Below, one piece after another: positions 54,163-63,146 of a DNA stretch of 64,000 bases; position 1 is the first letter of the stretch, and each line of letters starts with the position of its first letter. The DNA is from JACQFV01 sp964593585 (GTDB taxonomy: Bacteria; Zixibacteria; MSB-5A5; WJJR01). Where the stretch lies: the NCBI GenBank assembly GCA_964593585.1, contig CAZQIZ010000014.1:1-64000 (forward strand), read 5' to 3'. Under the pieces are notes generated by a model, which saw nothing but the letters and a program-made list of their open reading frames with translations, did not search any database and was not told the DNA's origin. The position numbers were made by a program, and so were the translations under genes.

Positions 54163-55377
54163 TCAGAATTCATAGAGGGCGGCTTTGGTGCGCGCGTCCA
54201 GCAGATCGCACGCCGCGGTTAGAACCTCGTCTGGCAGAAGCTCATTCATGCGCCCTTGGTAGGGGCAGGTGCGCCCCGCATCGAAGCAGCAATACTGCTT
54301 CTCCGGCGGCGGGGTGCAAGGAGTGCGCTTGAGGACGGCGATGTTCTTGTCCGAAAACACATGGCTGATCCGAGGATTGGTTGGACCGAACATGGTCACG
54401 CTCCGTGTCCCGAGCGCGCAGGCCAGATGCGAGCCGATAGAGTCGACGCCGACATGGAGGGCGGCGCTGCCAATCAAGGCCGCCAATTGATCGAGTTCCA
54501 ATTGGCCGGCGAGATTGAGGCACCGAACGCCCGCCGTTGCGCAGATGGCATCGAGTTCGGCTCTGTCAGCTTCGGATCCTACCAGCACCGGCTCCCACCC
54601 GGTCCGGCGCGAGACTTCGGCCACAACGCAAGCCATGTGGGTTGCCGGCCAGTTCTTCGCGCGCCAGCCCCCATTCGGCTGCACGGTGAAGTACCTGCCG
54701 GTCGCCAAACCACACCGTTGCAGGCACTCGGCCGAGCGCGCCTTATCCACTTGGATCACGCCGCCGATCGAGCTTTGGTTTGGCGATGCGATGCCGAGGG
54801 GGCGCAGCAGCTTGAGTCGCTTTGATATCAATTGGCAATTGTCGTCGGGCGCGAAGTCGTAGTGGTTCAAGAATCCAAACCCCTGCGAATTCCGGCCGAT
54901 ACGGGCCCTGATGCCGGCCCATGCCCCAATCACGGTCGTAAATCCGCTGCCGCTGTCGTCGATCATGAGCGTGAAGCTGCGGCTGCGGAGATCGCGCCGT
55001 AGCGCTGCGTGCCGGCGCATATTCAACATCTCCACAAAGACCCCGAAGCCGGATGGGTTGAAGTCGTCGTAGACAATTGTCCGGTCAACGGCGTCGCTCA
55101 GTGCCGCCAGGGGGCGATTGAATCCCCGGATCCAGCAGGTGATGTGGCAGCGCGGGAAGCGCCGCTTGAGCTCGATCAGGGTGGGAAGGACAAGGACGAA
55201 ATCGCCGCGTTGGGCGAGGCCGATATACAGCACGCGGCTCGGATCGAGGCGCCCCGCCAGCCGGCGCCGACGCCAGAGCAAGAACGGTTTGAAAACCAGG
55301 CAGCCGCCCAGGTAGATCATGTGCTTGGCCGCGGTGCGGAGGAGATGGGCAGTGCGTGGTAACAGACGCTGGCGCAT
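54163..55377 (-). CDS. Glycosyltransferase family 9 (heptosyltransferase-like)
   Basis: A 404-residue GT9 enzyme. N-terminal LYIGLAQRGDFVLVLPTLIELKRRFP and C-terminal donor-binding region VQPNGGWRAKNWPATHMACV, VGSEADRAEL, HVGVDSIGSHLACALGTRSVTMFGPT are typical. A hydrophobic patch near residues 20-33 may attach it to the membrane. A Cys-rich region near the end (PCTPPPEKQYCCFDAG, CPYQGRM) is common in some members. It probably adds a sugar to lipopolysaccharide core or another surface glycan. It stands alone, divergent from the metalloprotease. Confidence 0.92.
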   Translation of the reverse strand: MRQRLLPRTAHLLRTAAKHMIYLGGCLVFKPFLLWRRRRLAGRLDPSRVLYIGLAQRGDFVLVLPTLIELKRRFPRCHITCWIRGFNRPLAALSDAVDRTIVYDDFNPSGFGVFVEMLNMRRHAALRRDLRSRSFTLMIDDSGSGFTTVIGAWAGIRARIGRNSQGFGFLNHYDFAPDDNCQLISKRLKLLRPLGIASPNQSSIGGVIQVDKARSAECLQRCGLATGRYFTVQPNGGWRAKNWPATHMACVVAEVSRRTGWEPVLVGSEADRAELDAICATAGVRCLNLAGQLELDQLAALIGSAALHVGVDSIGSHLACALGTRSVTMFGPTNPRISHVFSDKNIAVLKRTPCTPPPEKQYCCFDAGRTCPYQGRMNELLPDEVLTAACDLLDARTKAALYEF

Positions 55378-55480
55378 TGGCAGCCGGCCTGTGGCGGCGA
55401 GGACGACGCGTTGAGTTGCTCCCGGTTAGGATAATACTGGGCCGGCGCGTCGGGCGCAATCGACCGCCGCATACTGCCGC

Positions 55481-55509
55481 TTGACGACGACGGCAACATT
55501 GACTATATC
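55481..55509 (+). promoter_or_regulatory. Sigma70-type promoter of the metalloprotease
   Basis: TTGACG (55481-55486) and TATATC (55504-55509), 17-bp spacer, about 50 bases before the ATG at 55563. Confidence 0.6.
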
Positions 55510-55562
55510 TGTCCTGATTGCGCGGAGTGACTCCCCTCTCCGACTCTCAAGCGAGGTTCCCG

Positions 55563-56909
55563 ATGCCGCAGCGTTCCCATCTGGTGGGCGGGTTTTTGTT
55601 GGTCCTGACGGCCGTGTTGGCGGCCTCGACGGCACAGGCCGCGGTGCCGACGCAGATCAATGTCGAAATCGACTACATGGTCCTGCGCGACAACAACAAC
55701 AATATCCTGCATACGCACCGTCCCAACCAGTCGGAGATCGACGCCTGTGTGCAGATGTTCGCCTGCCGCGGGATCACGCTCAATGTCATTATCGACGATG
55801 AGATCCCGCACGTCAACGTCCTGCCGCAGAATCCGAACAATCCCAAGACCATCTTCGGGTGGGTCGGGACCAACAGCTTCGATTCCTACAAGCAGACCTA
55901 CTTCGACAACAACGGCGGCGGCTGGCACTATTGCATCTTCGGCCACCAGTACCAACTGAACGGCTCGACCACCGGCAGTTCCGGGCTGGCGGAGGGGCTG
56001 GCGGATGACTTTGTGGTCACGCTCGGCAGTTTCTCCAACCAGATCGGCACGCCCTGGGACCGCGCCGGGACTTTCGTGCATGAACTGGGGCACAACCTGG
56101 GGCTGTCGCATTCGGGGTCGATGGACGGCGACTCGGTGGGGCCGGGGCAGTTTGTCATTCCTAGCGTCATGAGTTACTACTTCCAGTTGGAGGGGGTGCG
56201 CAACAACCTCGAATGCCATGGGCTGACCGTGCCCGGGGTGAACCTCTTCAAGAACCTCGACTACTCCGATGGCCGCATGTGCGCGCTCAACGAGACCGCG
56301 CTGAGCGAGACCGCCGGCAACCGGATGATCCAGGTCGACTGGAATTGCGACGGCGCCATTGCCGGCAGCGCCTCGCGTGATCTCGACGGCGCCTACAACA
56401 ATCCCAATGGCGGCGGCACCTGGTGCGGATTGCCGGCCGGCGACGACATTGTCTTCGACTACAACGAGTGGGCCAACATCGAGGATGCCACCTTCACCGC
56501 CAACAAAGCGGCGCTGGAGAATCGTCCCTGCACTCCCTGCATCACCTACGAAGAAGTCATGCGCTACCGCAAGGACATCCAGGATCACTGCCCGCAGCCG
56601 ACACCGATCAACGAGCCCTGCATCGGCGGCGACATGATCTTCGTTGGGCCGGTCAACATTATTCCGATCGGCACCTGCTCCTTCCCCATTCCCAATGTGA
56701 CCAGCGCCGTCGACGCCGCCCCGTCGGGCAGCGTAATCTACCTGCGCGCCGGCACCTACACCGAGGCGGGAAGCGGACTGGTGTGGGACAAGAAACTGCT
56801 GATGACCAGCGTCGGCGCCGCGTTTGTCAGTTCGGCGACGCTGAAGTCGGCGGACACCGCGGTGGTGGAACCGGCGCTCGCCGAACCCGTTCTCTCACCC
56901 GACGAGTAG
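55563..56909 (+). CDS. Secreted metzincin zinc metalloprotease
   Basis: A 448-residue protein with a signal peptide (MPQRSHLVGGFLLVLTAVLAA, cleavage near AQA). The zinc motif HELGHNLGLSH (starting near residue 173) is the metzincin HExxHxxGxxH, and a Met-turn candidate is VMSYYFQ. The mature part has many Cys (for example CVQMFACRG, CTPCITYEE), likely disulfide-bonded. The C-terminal ~70 residues (CSFPIPNVTSAVDAAPSGSVIYLRAG) look like the start of a right-handed beta-helix rung. Probably extracellular or envelope-exposed; the substrate is unknown. A good promoter lies upstream. Confidence 0.88.
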   Translation: MPQRSHLVGGFLLVLTAVLAASTAQAAVPTQINVEIDYMVLRDNNNNILHTHRPNQSEIDACVQMFACRGITLNVIIDDEIPHVNVLPQNPNNPKTIFGWVGTNSFDSYKQTYFDNNGGGWHYCIFGHQYQLNGSTTGSSGLAEGLADDFVVTLGSFSNQIGTPWDRAGTFVHELGHNLGLSHSGSMDGDSVGPGQFVIPSVMSYYFQLEGVRNNLECHGLTVPGVNLFKNLDYSDGRMCALNETALSETAGNRMIQVDWNCDGAIAGSASRDLDGAYNNPNGGGTWCGLPAGDDIVFDYNEWANIEDATFTANKAALENRPCTPCITYEEVMRYRKDIQDHCPQPTPINEPCIGGDMIFVGPVNIIPIGTCSFPIPNVTSAVDAAPSGSVIYLRAGTYTEAGSGLVWDKKLLMTSVGAAFVSSATLKSADTAVVEPALAEPVLSPDE

Positions 56910-56914
56910 AGTTC

Positions 56915-57280
56915 CTACAGCGCCGCCGGCACGCGCTTCTGCTTCATGACCTGCAGAAACCGCCGGAAGGGGGCGTAGTGGCACCCCTGCTTGCACTCCG
57001 ACTGGTCGCCGAGATTGTGGCAGTGGTTCTCGCAGACCTCGGTGCCGGCCAGGCTCTCGGGGGGCATCTCTTCCTGCAGGAAGGGAGTGAACAATTCGAC
57101 GGCGACCACGAAGGTCGAGCCGCAGTGCGCAACAAGATGGTTGAAGTAGTAGACGTTGCGTTTGAGTTTCGCGTCGACAAACTGGATTCCGACCGGTTCG
57201 ACATCAGGGCTTTCGACCAGTTGTTCGAGGGTGAAGGCGACCCCGCAACCGGGGCAGATTTTCGCGGCTTGTTCGCTCAT
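56915..57280 (-). CDS. Cys-rich hypothetical protein
   Basis: A 121-residue protein beginning MSEQAAKICPGCGVAFTLEQL. It has a CPGC motif near the N terminus, a middle beta-rich segment (KRNVYYFNHLVAHCGSTFVVAVELF) and a second cluster CENHCHNLGDQSECKQGCH, so seven Cys and several His could bind metal. AAAGGAC lies 6 bases before the ATG at 57280. It converges with the metalloprotease gene with a 5-base gap. I recognise no family; a metal-binding role is inferred. Confidence 0.7.
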   Translation of the reverse strand: MSEQAAKICPGCGVAFTLEQLVESPDVEPVGIQFVDAKLKRNVYYFNHLVAHCGSTFVVAVELFTPFLQEEMPPESLAGTEVCENHCHNLGDQSECKQGCHYAPFRRFLQVMKQKRVPAAL

Positions 57281-57584
57281 GTTGTCCTTTGCCAGGTGCG
57301 CGGCCGCCAGAAGGGCAACCGTCCCCTTAGTTATCGGCCGCGGCCACGGCATTCTCGCCCGCGAAGTACCGAATCCCGTACAAAGTGACTGGCATCGCAT
57401 GGACGTTCCCGCCCCTAGCCGACATCGCATTGCCCGAGTAGATTTGATCTCGACGAATGTGTCGTCCAATGATGCCCTATCACGCCACAACTGCGGGTAT
57501 ATCTCATTAAGACGTTGATGTACAACGGCTTATATCAGCAAATGAAGCGGATTTGCACGAATACCGTCGAGTACGTTACATGTG

Positions 57585-57632
57585 TCACAAGATGACGTGG
57601 TCAGTATCCACAAGAGACACAAGATATTGTGA
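57585..57632. promoter_or_regulatory. Pair of NrdR-box-like sites upstream of nrdJ
   Basis: The 16-mer ACACAAGATATTGTGA (57617-57632) contains CACAA-N4-TTGTG and fits the NrdR box. A second, weaker copy TCACAAGATGACGTGG (57585-57600) matches 11 of 16 positions and is exactly 32 bases away, about three helical turns, the usual spacing for NrdR pairs. They lie 30-75 bases upstream of a likely promoter. Confidence 0.55.
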
Positions 57633-57828
57633 TTTTTTTGCGATTCGGCGGTTTTTTGTGATTGACACCCACCTTACACCCCGATAATCTGGCCCCGCAA
57701 TAAGGGACTGCTGGCGGGCTGAGGGCACCCGCCGGAACACTGAATTTCACATTACGAAGACCGTATTAATTAAAGGGGCGAGGGCAACCTGTCGCCGCAA
57801 GGGGCTGTTGTCCTCAGGGAGGGTTTGA
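57633..57828 (+). promoter_or_regulatory. nrdJ promoter and leader
   Basis: TTGACA (57662-57667) and TAATCT (57685-57690) with a 17-bp spacer form a sigma70-type promoter. The leader of about 130 bases is GC-rich; I looked for a B12 riboswitch (the B12-box and the GCCACTG element) and did not see one. GGGAGGG precedes the nrdJ ATG. Confidence 0.55.
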
Positions 57829-60249
57829 ATGTTCGAGCAAACACCGATGCTGGCCGAAAACGCCGTGCGGGTGCTGGAGCGCCGCTATCTCATTAAGGAT
57901 GGGGATGGCCGCATTGTCGAGACGCCGACCGAGTTGTTCTGGCGTGTCGCCAATGGGATTGCCGCTGCCGACGCCAACTACGGCGCCAGTGAGGCGGAAG
58001 TGAAACGGACCGCCGAGCGGTTCTACCGGGCGATGGCGGCCTGCGAGTTTATGCCGAACTCGCCGACGCTGATGAACGCCGGGCGTCCGTTGGGGCAGTT
58101 GTCGGCCTGCTTTGTGCTGCCGGTCGGCGACTCGATGGAAGAGATCTTCGAATCGATCAAGAACGCCGCGCTGATCCACAAGTCCGGCGGCGGGACCGGG
58201 TTTGCCTTCTCGCGGTTGCGTCCGCGCAACTCCGTGGTGGCCTCGACCTCTGGTGTCGCCTCCGGGCCGGTGTCGTTCATGAAGGTGTTCAACGCCGCCA
58301 CCGAGGCGGTCAAGCAGGGGGGGACGCGGCGCGGCGCCAACATGGGCATCCTGCGTGTGGACCATCCCGACATCGAGGAATTCATCGCCTGCAAGGACGA
58401 CCTCACGCAGGTGACGAACTTCAACATCTCGGTGGCGGTCACCGACGAGTTCATGGAGGCGGTCGAGCGCGGGGCCCCCTACAACCTCTATGACCCGCGC
58501 ACCCGTCGGCCGTACAGCAAGGATGGCCAGCCGGTGACGCTTGATGCGCGCAAGGTATTCAACTCGATTGTCGAGCATGCCTGGCGCACCGGCGAGCCGG
58601 GGGTGGTGTTCATCGACCGGATGAACCAGGGCAACCCGACCCATCGCATCGAGGAGATTGAGGCGACCAACCCCTGCGGCGAGCAGCCGTTGCCGCCCTA
58701 TGATTCCTGCAACCTCGCTTCCATTAATCTGGGCAGGGTGGTGAAGGAGGAGTTGCCGCACACCTATGACCGGCGTCGTCCGTCTGACGGCATCGATTGG
58801 GACAAGCTGACCCAGTTGGTGCACATGGGCGTGCATTTCCTCGACAACGTGATCGACGTCAACAAATACCCGATTCCGGAAATTGCCGAGCAGACCCGTC
58901 GCAACCGCCGCATCGGGCTGGGCGTGATGGGCTGGGCTGATATGCTGGCCCGGCTTGGTGTGCGCTACGACTCCGAGGAGGCCTACGAGCTCGGCGACAA
59001 AGTGATGAATCACATCCAGTCGGAGGCGCGTCTGCATTCCTCCGATCTGGCCGCCGAGCGCGGCAAGTTTCCGAACTGGGAGGGTTCGATCTATGCCGAC
59101 GAGGGGATCGCGATGCGCAACTGCACCGTGACCACGGTGGCGCCGACGGGGACGATTTCGATCATCGCCGGCTGCTCCTCGGGCATCGAGCCATTCTATG
59201 CGATCTCGTTTGTGCGCAATGTGATGGAGGGCACGCGCCTGGTCGATGTCAATCCGCTGTTCGAGCAGGTGGCCAAGGAGCGCGGCTTCTATTCGCAGGA
59301 GCTGATGGAGCGGATCGCCAATGCCAATTCGATCCGCGACTTCGACGAGATTCCCGAGGATGTGAAGGATGTGTTCGTGACTGCGGCCGACATTGCGCCC
59401 GAGTCGCACATTCGCATGCAGGCGGTCTTCCAGAAGCACTGCGATTCGGCGGTGTCGAAGACGATCAACATGCCGCAGTTGGCGACGCGCGACGATGTGC
59501 AGACGGCGTACTGGCAGGCGTTCCGTTCGCGCTGCAAGGGCGTGACCATCTACCGCGATGGATCCCGTCCCGGGCAGGTGCTGTCCACCGGCGCCACGCC
59601 CGAGAAGGCGCGCACGACCGAGCAGGTGGGGGCGTTCACATCGAAGAAGGAGACAAGCGAGGTGGAGCAGATGAAGGGCCTGCTTGGTCCCGAACCGTGC
59701 GACATCCAGTCGGTGCCGCCGGCGGTGGCCGCCGAGACAGCGAAGCCGGCCGCCGCGCCGCGCATGGCGCATGGCGCCAGTTACCCCGAGCCCGAGGACC
59801 GTCCCGAGACGCTCACCGGGTTCACCGAGAAGATCAAGACCGGATACGGCAACCTCTATATCACCGTCAACATGCACAACGGCCGTCCGTTTGAGGTCTT
59901 CGCCTCGATCGGCAAGTCGGGATACTCGACCATGGCCGACACCGAGGCGATCTGCCGGCTGATTTCCCTGGCGCTGCGGTCGGGGATTCCGCTCTTGCAA
60001 ATTGTGCGCCAATTGCAGGGAATTGGCGGCTCGCAGCCGGTTTTTGAGCGTCGCGGACTCGTTTTTTCCATTCCGGATGCCATCGCCAAGGTGTTGTCGG
60101 ACCATTTCGTCCACTCCGGCGGCAAGAAAGGCAACGGCCGCGGCGACACGCGCGACATCTCAAAGGAACATTGTCCGGATTGCGGCGGGATGCTGGAGCA
60201 CGAAGAAGGTTGCGTCCTGTGCCGCGGTTGCGGATATTCCCAGTGTTAG
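57829..60249 (+). CDS. nrdJ: Adenosylcobalamin-dependent ribonucleotide reductase (class II)
   Basis: An 806-residue class II RNR that makes deoxynucleotides with a B12-derived thiyl radical and needs no oxygen. Family segments: PNSPTLMNAGRPLGQLSACF (active-site Cys), HKSGGGTGFAFSRLRP, TNPCGEQPLPPYDSCNLASI (active-site Cys and Glu in NPCGEQ), GLGVMGWADML and TVAPTGTISIIAGCSSGIEP. The C-terminal part is a glycine-poor linker and a domain ending in CPDCGGMLEHEEGC and CRGCGYSQC, probably zinc-binding and redox-active. The class I or III enzymes are not in the window. ATG at 57829. Confidence 0.96.
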   Translation: MFEQTPMLAENAVRVLERRYLIKDGDGRIVETPTELFWRVANGIAAADANYGASEAEVKRTAERFYRAMAACEFMPNSPTLMNAGRPLGQLSACFVLPVGDSMEEIFESIKNAALIHKSGGGTGFAFSRLRPRNSVVASTSGVASGPVSFMKVFNAATEAVKQGGTRRGANMGILRVDHPDIEEFIACKDDLTQVTNFNISVAVTDEFMEAVERGAPYNLYDPRTRRPYSKDGQPVTLDARKVFNSIVEHAWRTGEPGVVFIDRMNQGNPTHRIEEIEATNPCGEQPLPPYDSCNLASINLGRVVKEELPHTYDRRRPSDGIDWDKLTQLVHMGVHFLDNVIDVNKYPIPEIAEQTRRNRRIGLGVMGWADMLARLGVRYDSEEAYELGDKVMNHIQSEARLHSSDLAAERGKFPNWEGSIYADEGIAMRNCTVTTVAPTGTISIIAGCSSGIEPFYAISFVRNVMEGTRLVDVNPLFEQVAKERGFYSQELMERIANANSIRDFDEIPEDVKDVFVTAADIAPESHIRMQAVFQKHCDSAVSKTINMPQLATRDDVQTAYWQAFRSRCKGVTIYRDGSRPGQVLSTGATPEKARTTEQVGAFTSKKETSEVEQMKGLLGPEPCDIQSVPPAVAAETAKPAAAPRMAHGASYPEPEDRPETLTGFTEKIKTGYGNLYITVNMHNGRPFEVFASIGKSGYSTMADTEAICRLISLALRSGIPLLQIVRQLQGIGGSQPVFERRGLVFSIPDAIAKVLSDHFVHSGGKKGNGRGDTRDISKEHCPDCGGMLEHEEGCVLCRGCGYSQC

Positions 60250-60293
60250 ACCGACTGAGACCACTGGGCCGACCGTCCGTGGACAGTCAATTT

Positions 60294-60332
60294 CCAAACC
60301 CCCCGCGCTCCCCCCGCGGGGGGTTTGGTTTT
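60294..60332 (+). terminator. Rho-independent terminator of nrdJ
   Basis: Perfect 14-bp stem CCAAACCCCCCGCG (60294-60307) with CGCGGGGGGTTTGG (60315-60328), a 7-nt loop and a TTTT tail. Confidence 0.9.
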
Positions 60333-60382
60333 AGGCACACGCCTCGGCGGATCGCCGGACAAAGCTGAAAGATCAACAAAGA

Positions 60383-60419
60383 TCCCACGACCCGGCAAAG
60401 AGCGCCGGGTCGTGGGATG
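60383..60419. repeat. Perfect palindrome with conserved ends (copy 1)
   Basis: 15-bp arms ATCCCACGACCCGGC (60383-60397) and GCCGGGTCGTGGGAT (60405-60419) around a 7-nt loop. Flanking CAAAG on the left and GACGGT on the right are shared with the copy at 60653. It has no T-tract. Confidence 0.8.
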
Positions 60420-60652
60420 ACGGTGTTCGGGGCTGGTGTCGTGCGACGTGGTTATGAATGGGGAATCGCAGGGGCAGGTCTGAGACCTGCCCTCTTTGCC
60501 AGGTCATTGCCGGCCCGAATCACCGCGCCGCGCGCGAGAAGAGCAGATTCCTCTCCGCCTGCGGCGGATCGGAATGACCATGTGCGCATGGATCGCGTTA
60601 TCGTGCTGGCGTCGGGCGGGTGGCGTCCGCCGGTTTTCCGAATAGGACAAAG
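60420..60652. other. Spacer between two palindromes, with further short palindromes
   Basis: No gene seen in this part of the 460-base nrdJ-hppA gap. It includes the near-palindrome GGCAGGTCTGAGACCTGCC (about 60474-60492) and GATTCCTCTCCGCC/CGGATCGGAATGAC-like arms (about 60545-60580), typical of extragenic repeats. Confidence 0.5.
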
Positions 60653-60695
60653 ATCCCAATGACTCATTCGCTGCGGGCGAATGAGTCATTGGGAT
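60653..60695. repeat. Perfect palindrome with conserved ends (copy 2); possible hppA 3' hairpin
   Basis: 19-bp arms ATCCCAATGACTCATTCGC (60653-60671) and its complement (60677-60695) around a 5-nt loop. It shares outer ATCCCA/TGGGAT and flanks CAAAG/GACGGT with copy 1 while the inner stem differs. It lies 15 bases beyond the hppA stop and could also shape that transcript's end. Confidence 0.8.
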
Positions 60696-60709
60696 GACGG
60701 TCAATTGGA

Positions 60710-62893
60710 TTAGATGAACAGCGGAGCGAGCACGAGCGTGATCGTGGACAGCAGCTTGATCAGCACGTGGATCGAGGGGCCGGCGGTGTCCTTGAAGGGA
60801 TCGCCGACGGTGTCGCCGACCACGCCGGCCTTATGGGCATCGGAGCCCTTGCCGCCGTACATGCCGGTCTCGATGAATTTCTTGGCGTTGTCCCAGGCGC
60901 CGCCGCCGTTGTTGAGCATGGTCGCCATCAGGATGCCGCCGATAGTGCCGACCATCAGCAGGGCCGCGACCGCTTCGGCCGCGATCAGACGGTCGCCCTC
61001 GGTGATGAACATGCGGAAGATCAAGCCGACCGCGATCGGCATGCCGACCGCGAGGATGCCGGGCAGGACCATCTGCTTGAGCGCGCCGCGGGTAACAATG
61101 TCCACACAACGGCCATAATCCGGCTTCTCGGTGCCCTTCAGTATGCCCGGTTTTTCCTTGAACTGCTGACGGACATCGTTGATGACGTAGTAGGCCGCCT
61201 TGCCCACGGCGCGGATCGCCAGCGCCGAGAAGAGGAAGACCAGCATCGCGCCCAAAAGCGCGCCGACAAAGACCGCGGGCTTGGCGATGTCGATGGCGTG
61301 GAAGGCGGTGTGGTCGCCGATGTAGTTGCGGATTTCATCCATGTAGGCAGTGAACAGCAGGAAAGCCGCCAGCGCCGCCGAGCCGATCGCATACCCCTTG
61401 GTCAATGCCTTGGTGGTATTGCCGACCGCATCCAGGCGGTCGGTTTTGCGGCGGATTTCCTCGGGCTGGTGGCTCATCTCGATGATGCCGCCGGCGTTGT
61501 CGGTGATCGGGCCGAAGGTGTCCATCGCCAGGATGTAGGCGGCGGTGGCCAGCATGCCCATGGTCGCCACCGCGGTGCCGAAGAAGCCGCCGTGCGGCAA
61601 CGCGGCCTCGCCGAGGAAGTAGGAAGCCAGAATCGCCACCGAGATGGTGAGTACCGGCAGCGCGGTGCATTCCAGCGCCACCGCCATGCCGGTGATGATG
61701 TTGGTCGCCGGGCCGGTCTGGCAGGCTTCGGCGATTTCCTTCACCGGACGGTACTTGTATTCGGTGTAGTATTGCGTGATCCAGACAAACGCGACCGAGG
61801 TGAGCACGCCGATCAAGCCGGAGGCGAAGAAGTACAGCCAGGCGTTCGGGGCCGATTCAATGTGCAGAAGCCAGCGGGTCGAAATGCCGAAGCCGATCAT
61901 GGCGAGCACCACCGCGATCAGGTAGCCGCGGTTGAGCGCCTTCATCGGGTCTTCCTGCTCGTTGGTCTTGACCATCATGATGCCGATGATCGAGGCGATG
62001 ATACCGAAGGCGCGGGCGATCAGGGGGAAGAGCATGACGCCGATGGCGCCGGCGGCGAAGACCAGCCCCTGCTTCTCGGCGGCCAGCGCGATGCCGGCAC
62101 CGAGGATCATCGCGCCGATGTTTTCGGCGGCGGTGGACTCGAAGAGGTCGGCGCCACGGCCGGCGCAGTCGCCGACGTTATCGCCGACTAAGTCGGCGAT
62201 GACCGCGGGATTGCGCGGGTCATCTTCGGGAATGCCGGCTTCGACCTTGCCGACCAAATCGGCGCCGACGTCGGCGGCCTTGGTGTAGATACCGCCGCCC
62301 AACTGGGCAAAGAGCGCGACAAACGAGGCGCCGAACCCATAGCCGACGATCAGAAGCGGAATGCTGGTCAGTTTGACGTCAGTGGTCGCGGCCACCAACC
62401 AGTACAGACCGCCGACACCCAACAGACTCATCGCCACCACCAGAAGCCCCGAGACCGCGCCGCCGCGCAGGGCGATACGGAGCGCATCATTGAGCGAACG
62501 GGTGGAGGCGGAGGCGGTGCGGATGTTGGAGCGAATCGAAATCCACATGCCGATGAAGCCGGCGATGCCGGAGCAGAGGGCGCCGAGCACAAAGGAGAGC
62601 GTGATCCACCAGGCCATGGCCAAACGTGAACCAACCGGATCGAAGTCATGATGGCCGCGGACAAAGCCGTAGAGAATGAAGATGATGGCGGCCAAAAGGA
62701 TCGAAAGCTTGGCGATGGTGCCATACTGGCGGCGCATGAAGGCTTCGGCGCCCTCCTTGATGGCGTCGGAAATCGCGCGCATCGCCGGTGTCCCGGTGTC
62801 GAAACTCAGCACATGCTTCGCCAGCCAGATGACAAAGAGAAGACTCGCCACACTGATGCCGACGATGATGGCCATGTAGCCGTTAATGTCCAT
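60710..62893 (-). CDS. hppA: Membrane-bound proton-pumping pyrophosphatase
   Basis: A 727-residue integral membrane pump with about 16 helices that couples pyrophosphate hydrolysis to ion transport. Catalytic motifs: DVGADLVGKVEAGIPEDDPR, NVGDCAGRGADLFES and, near the end, GVVGDTVGDPFKDTAGPS. The potassium-determining motif reads GNTTKALTKG: Lys in the position that is Ala in K+-dependent enzymes, so it is predicted K+-independent and H+-pumping. AAGGGGAT precedes the ATG at 62893. It salvages energy from biosynthetic pyrophosphate. Confidence 0.96.
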   Translation of the reverse strand: MDINGYMAIIVGISVASLLFVIWLAKHVLSFDTGTPAMRAISDAIKEGAEAFMRRQYGTIAKLSILLAAIIFILYGFVRGHHDFDPVGSRLAMAWWITLSFVLGALCSGIAGFIGMWISIRSNIRTASASTRSLNDALRIALRGGAVSGLLVVAMSLLGVGGLYWLVAATTDVKLTSIPLLIVGYGFGASFVALFAQLGGGIYTKAADVGADLVGKVEAGIPEDDPRNPAVIADLVGDNVGDCAGRGADLFESTAAENIGAMILGAGIALAAEKQGLVFAAGAIGVMLFPLIARAFGIIASIIGIMMVKTNEQEDPMKALNRGYLIAVVLAMIGFGISTRWLLHIESAPNAWLYFFASGLIGVLTSVAFVWITQYYTEYKYRPVKEIAEACQTGPATNIITGMAVALECTALPVLTISVAILASYFLGEAALPHGGFFGTAVATMGMLATAAYILAMDTFGPITDNAGGIIEMSHQPEEIRRKTDRLDAVGNTTKALTKGYAIGSAALAAFLLFTAYMDEIRNYIGDHTAFHAIDIAKPAVFVGALLGAMLVFLFSALAIRAVGKAAYYVINDVRQQFKEKPGILKGTEKPDYGRCVDIVTRGALKQMVLPGILAVGMPIAVGLIFRMFITEGDRLIAAEAVAALLMVGTIGGILMATMLNNGGGAWDNAKKFIETGMYGGKGSDAHKAGVVGDTVGDPFKDTAGPSIHVLIKLLSTITLVLAPLFI

Positions 62894-63146
62894 GCTGACA
62901 TCCCCTTACGCGGTTTGAGGTTAACCGTTGACCCTGACTGAAAACCTGCCGGACGTTCTAGGCCGTAAGCGCAGAAGGCGTCTTGATCCGACCGTCAAGC
63001 GGGGCAGCGAAGATACTCGCTGGCCATCTCATTGTCAATTCGATTATTGCCGAAATTCCGCCGGGATTTCTGCGTCATTTAACGCACGGATAACACAGCA
63101 AATTCCTACCTAACCTAAATTGGGGGTGGCTGAGTTAACGCCGCCA

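Noticed and set aside
57500..57828. Cobalamin riboswitch before nrdJ
   Set aside because: Expected because the enzyme needs B12, but the B12-box and the other conserved elements are not visible.
60420..60652. CRISPR-like array in the nrdJ-hppA gap
   Set aside because: Repeats are palindromic and only two, with a spacer of over 200 bases and no cas genes.
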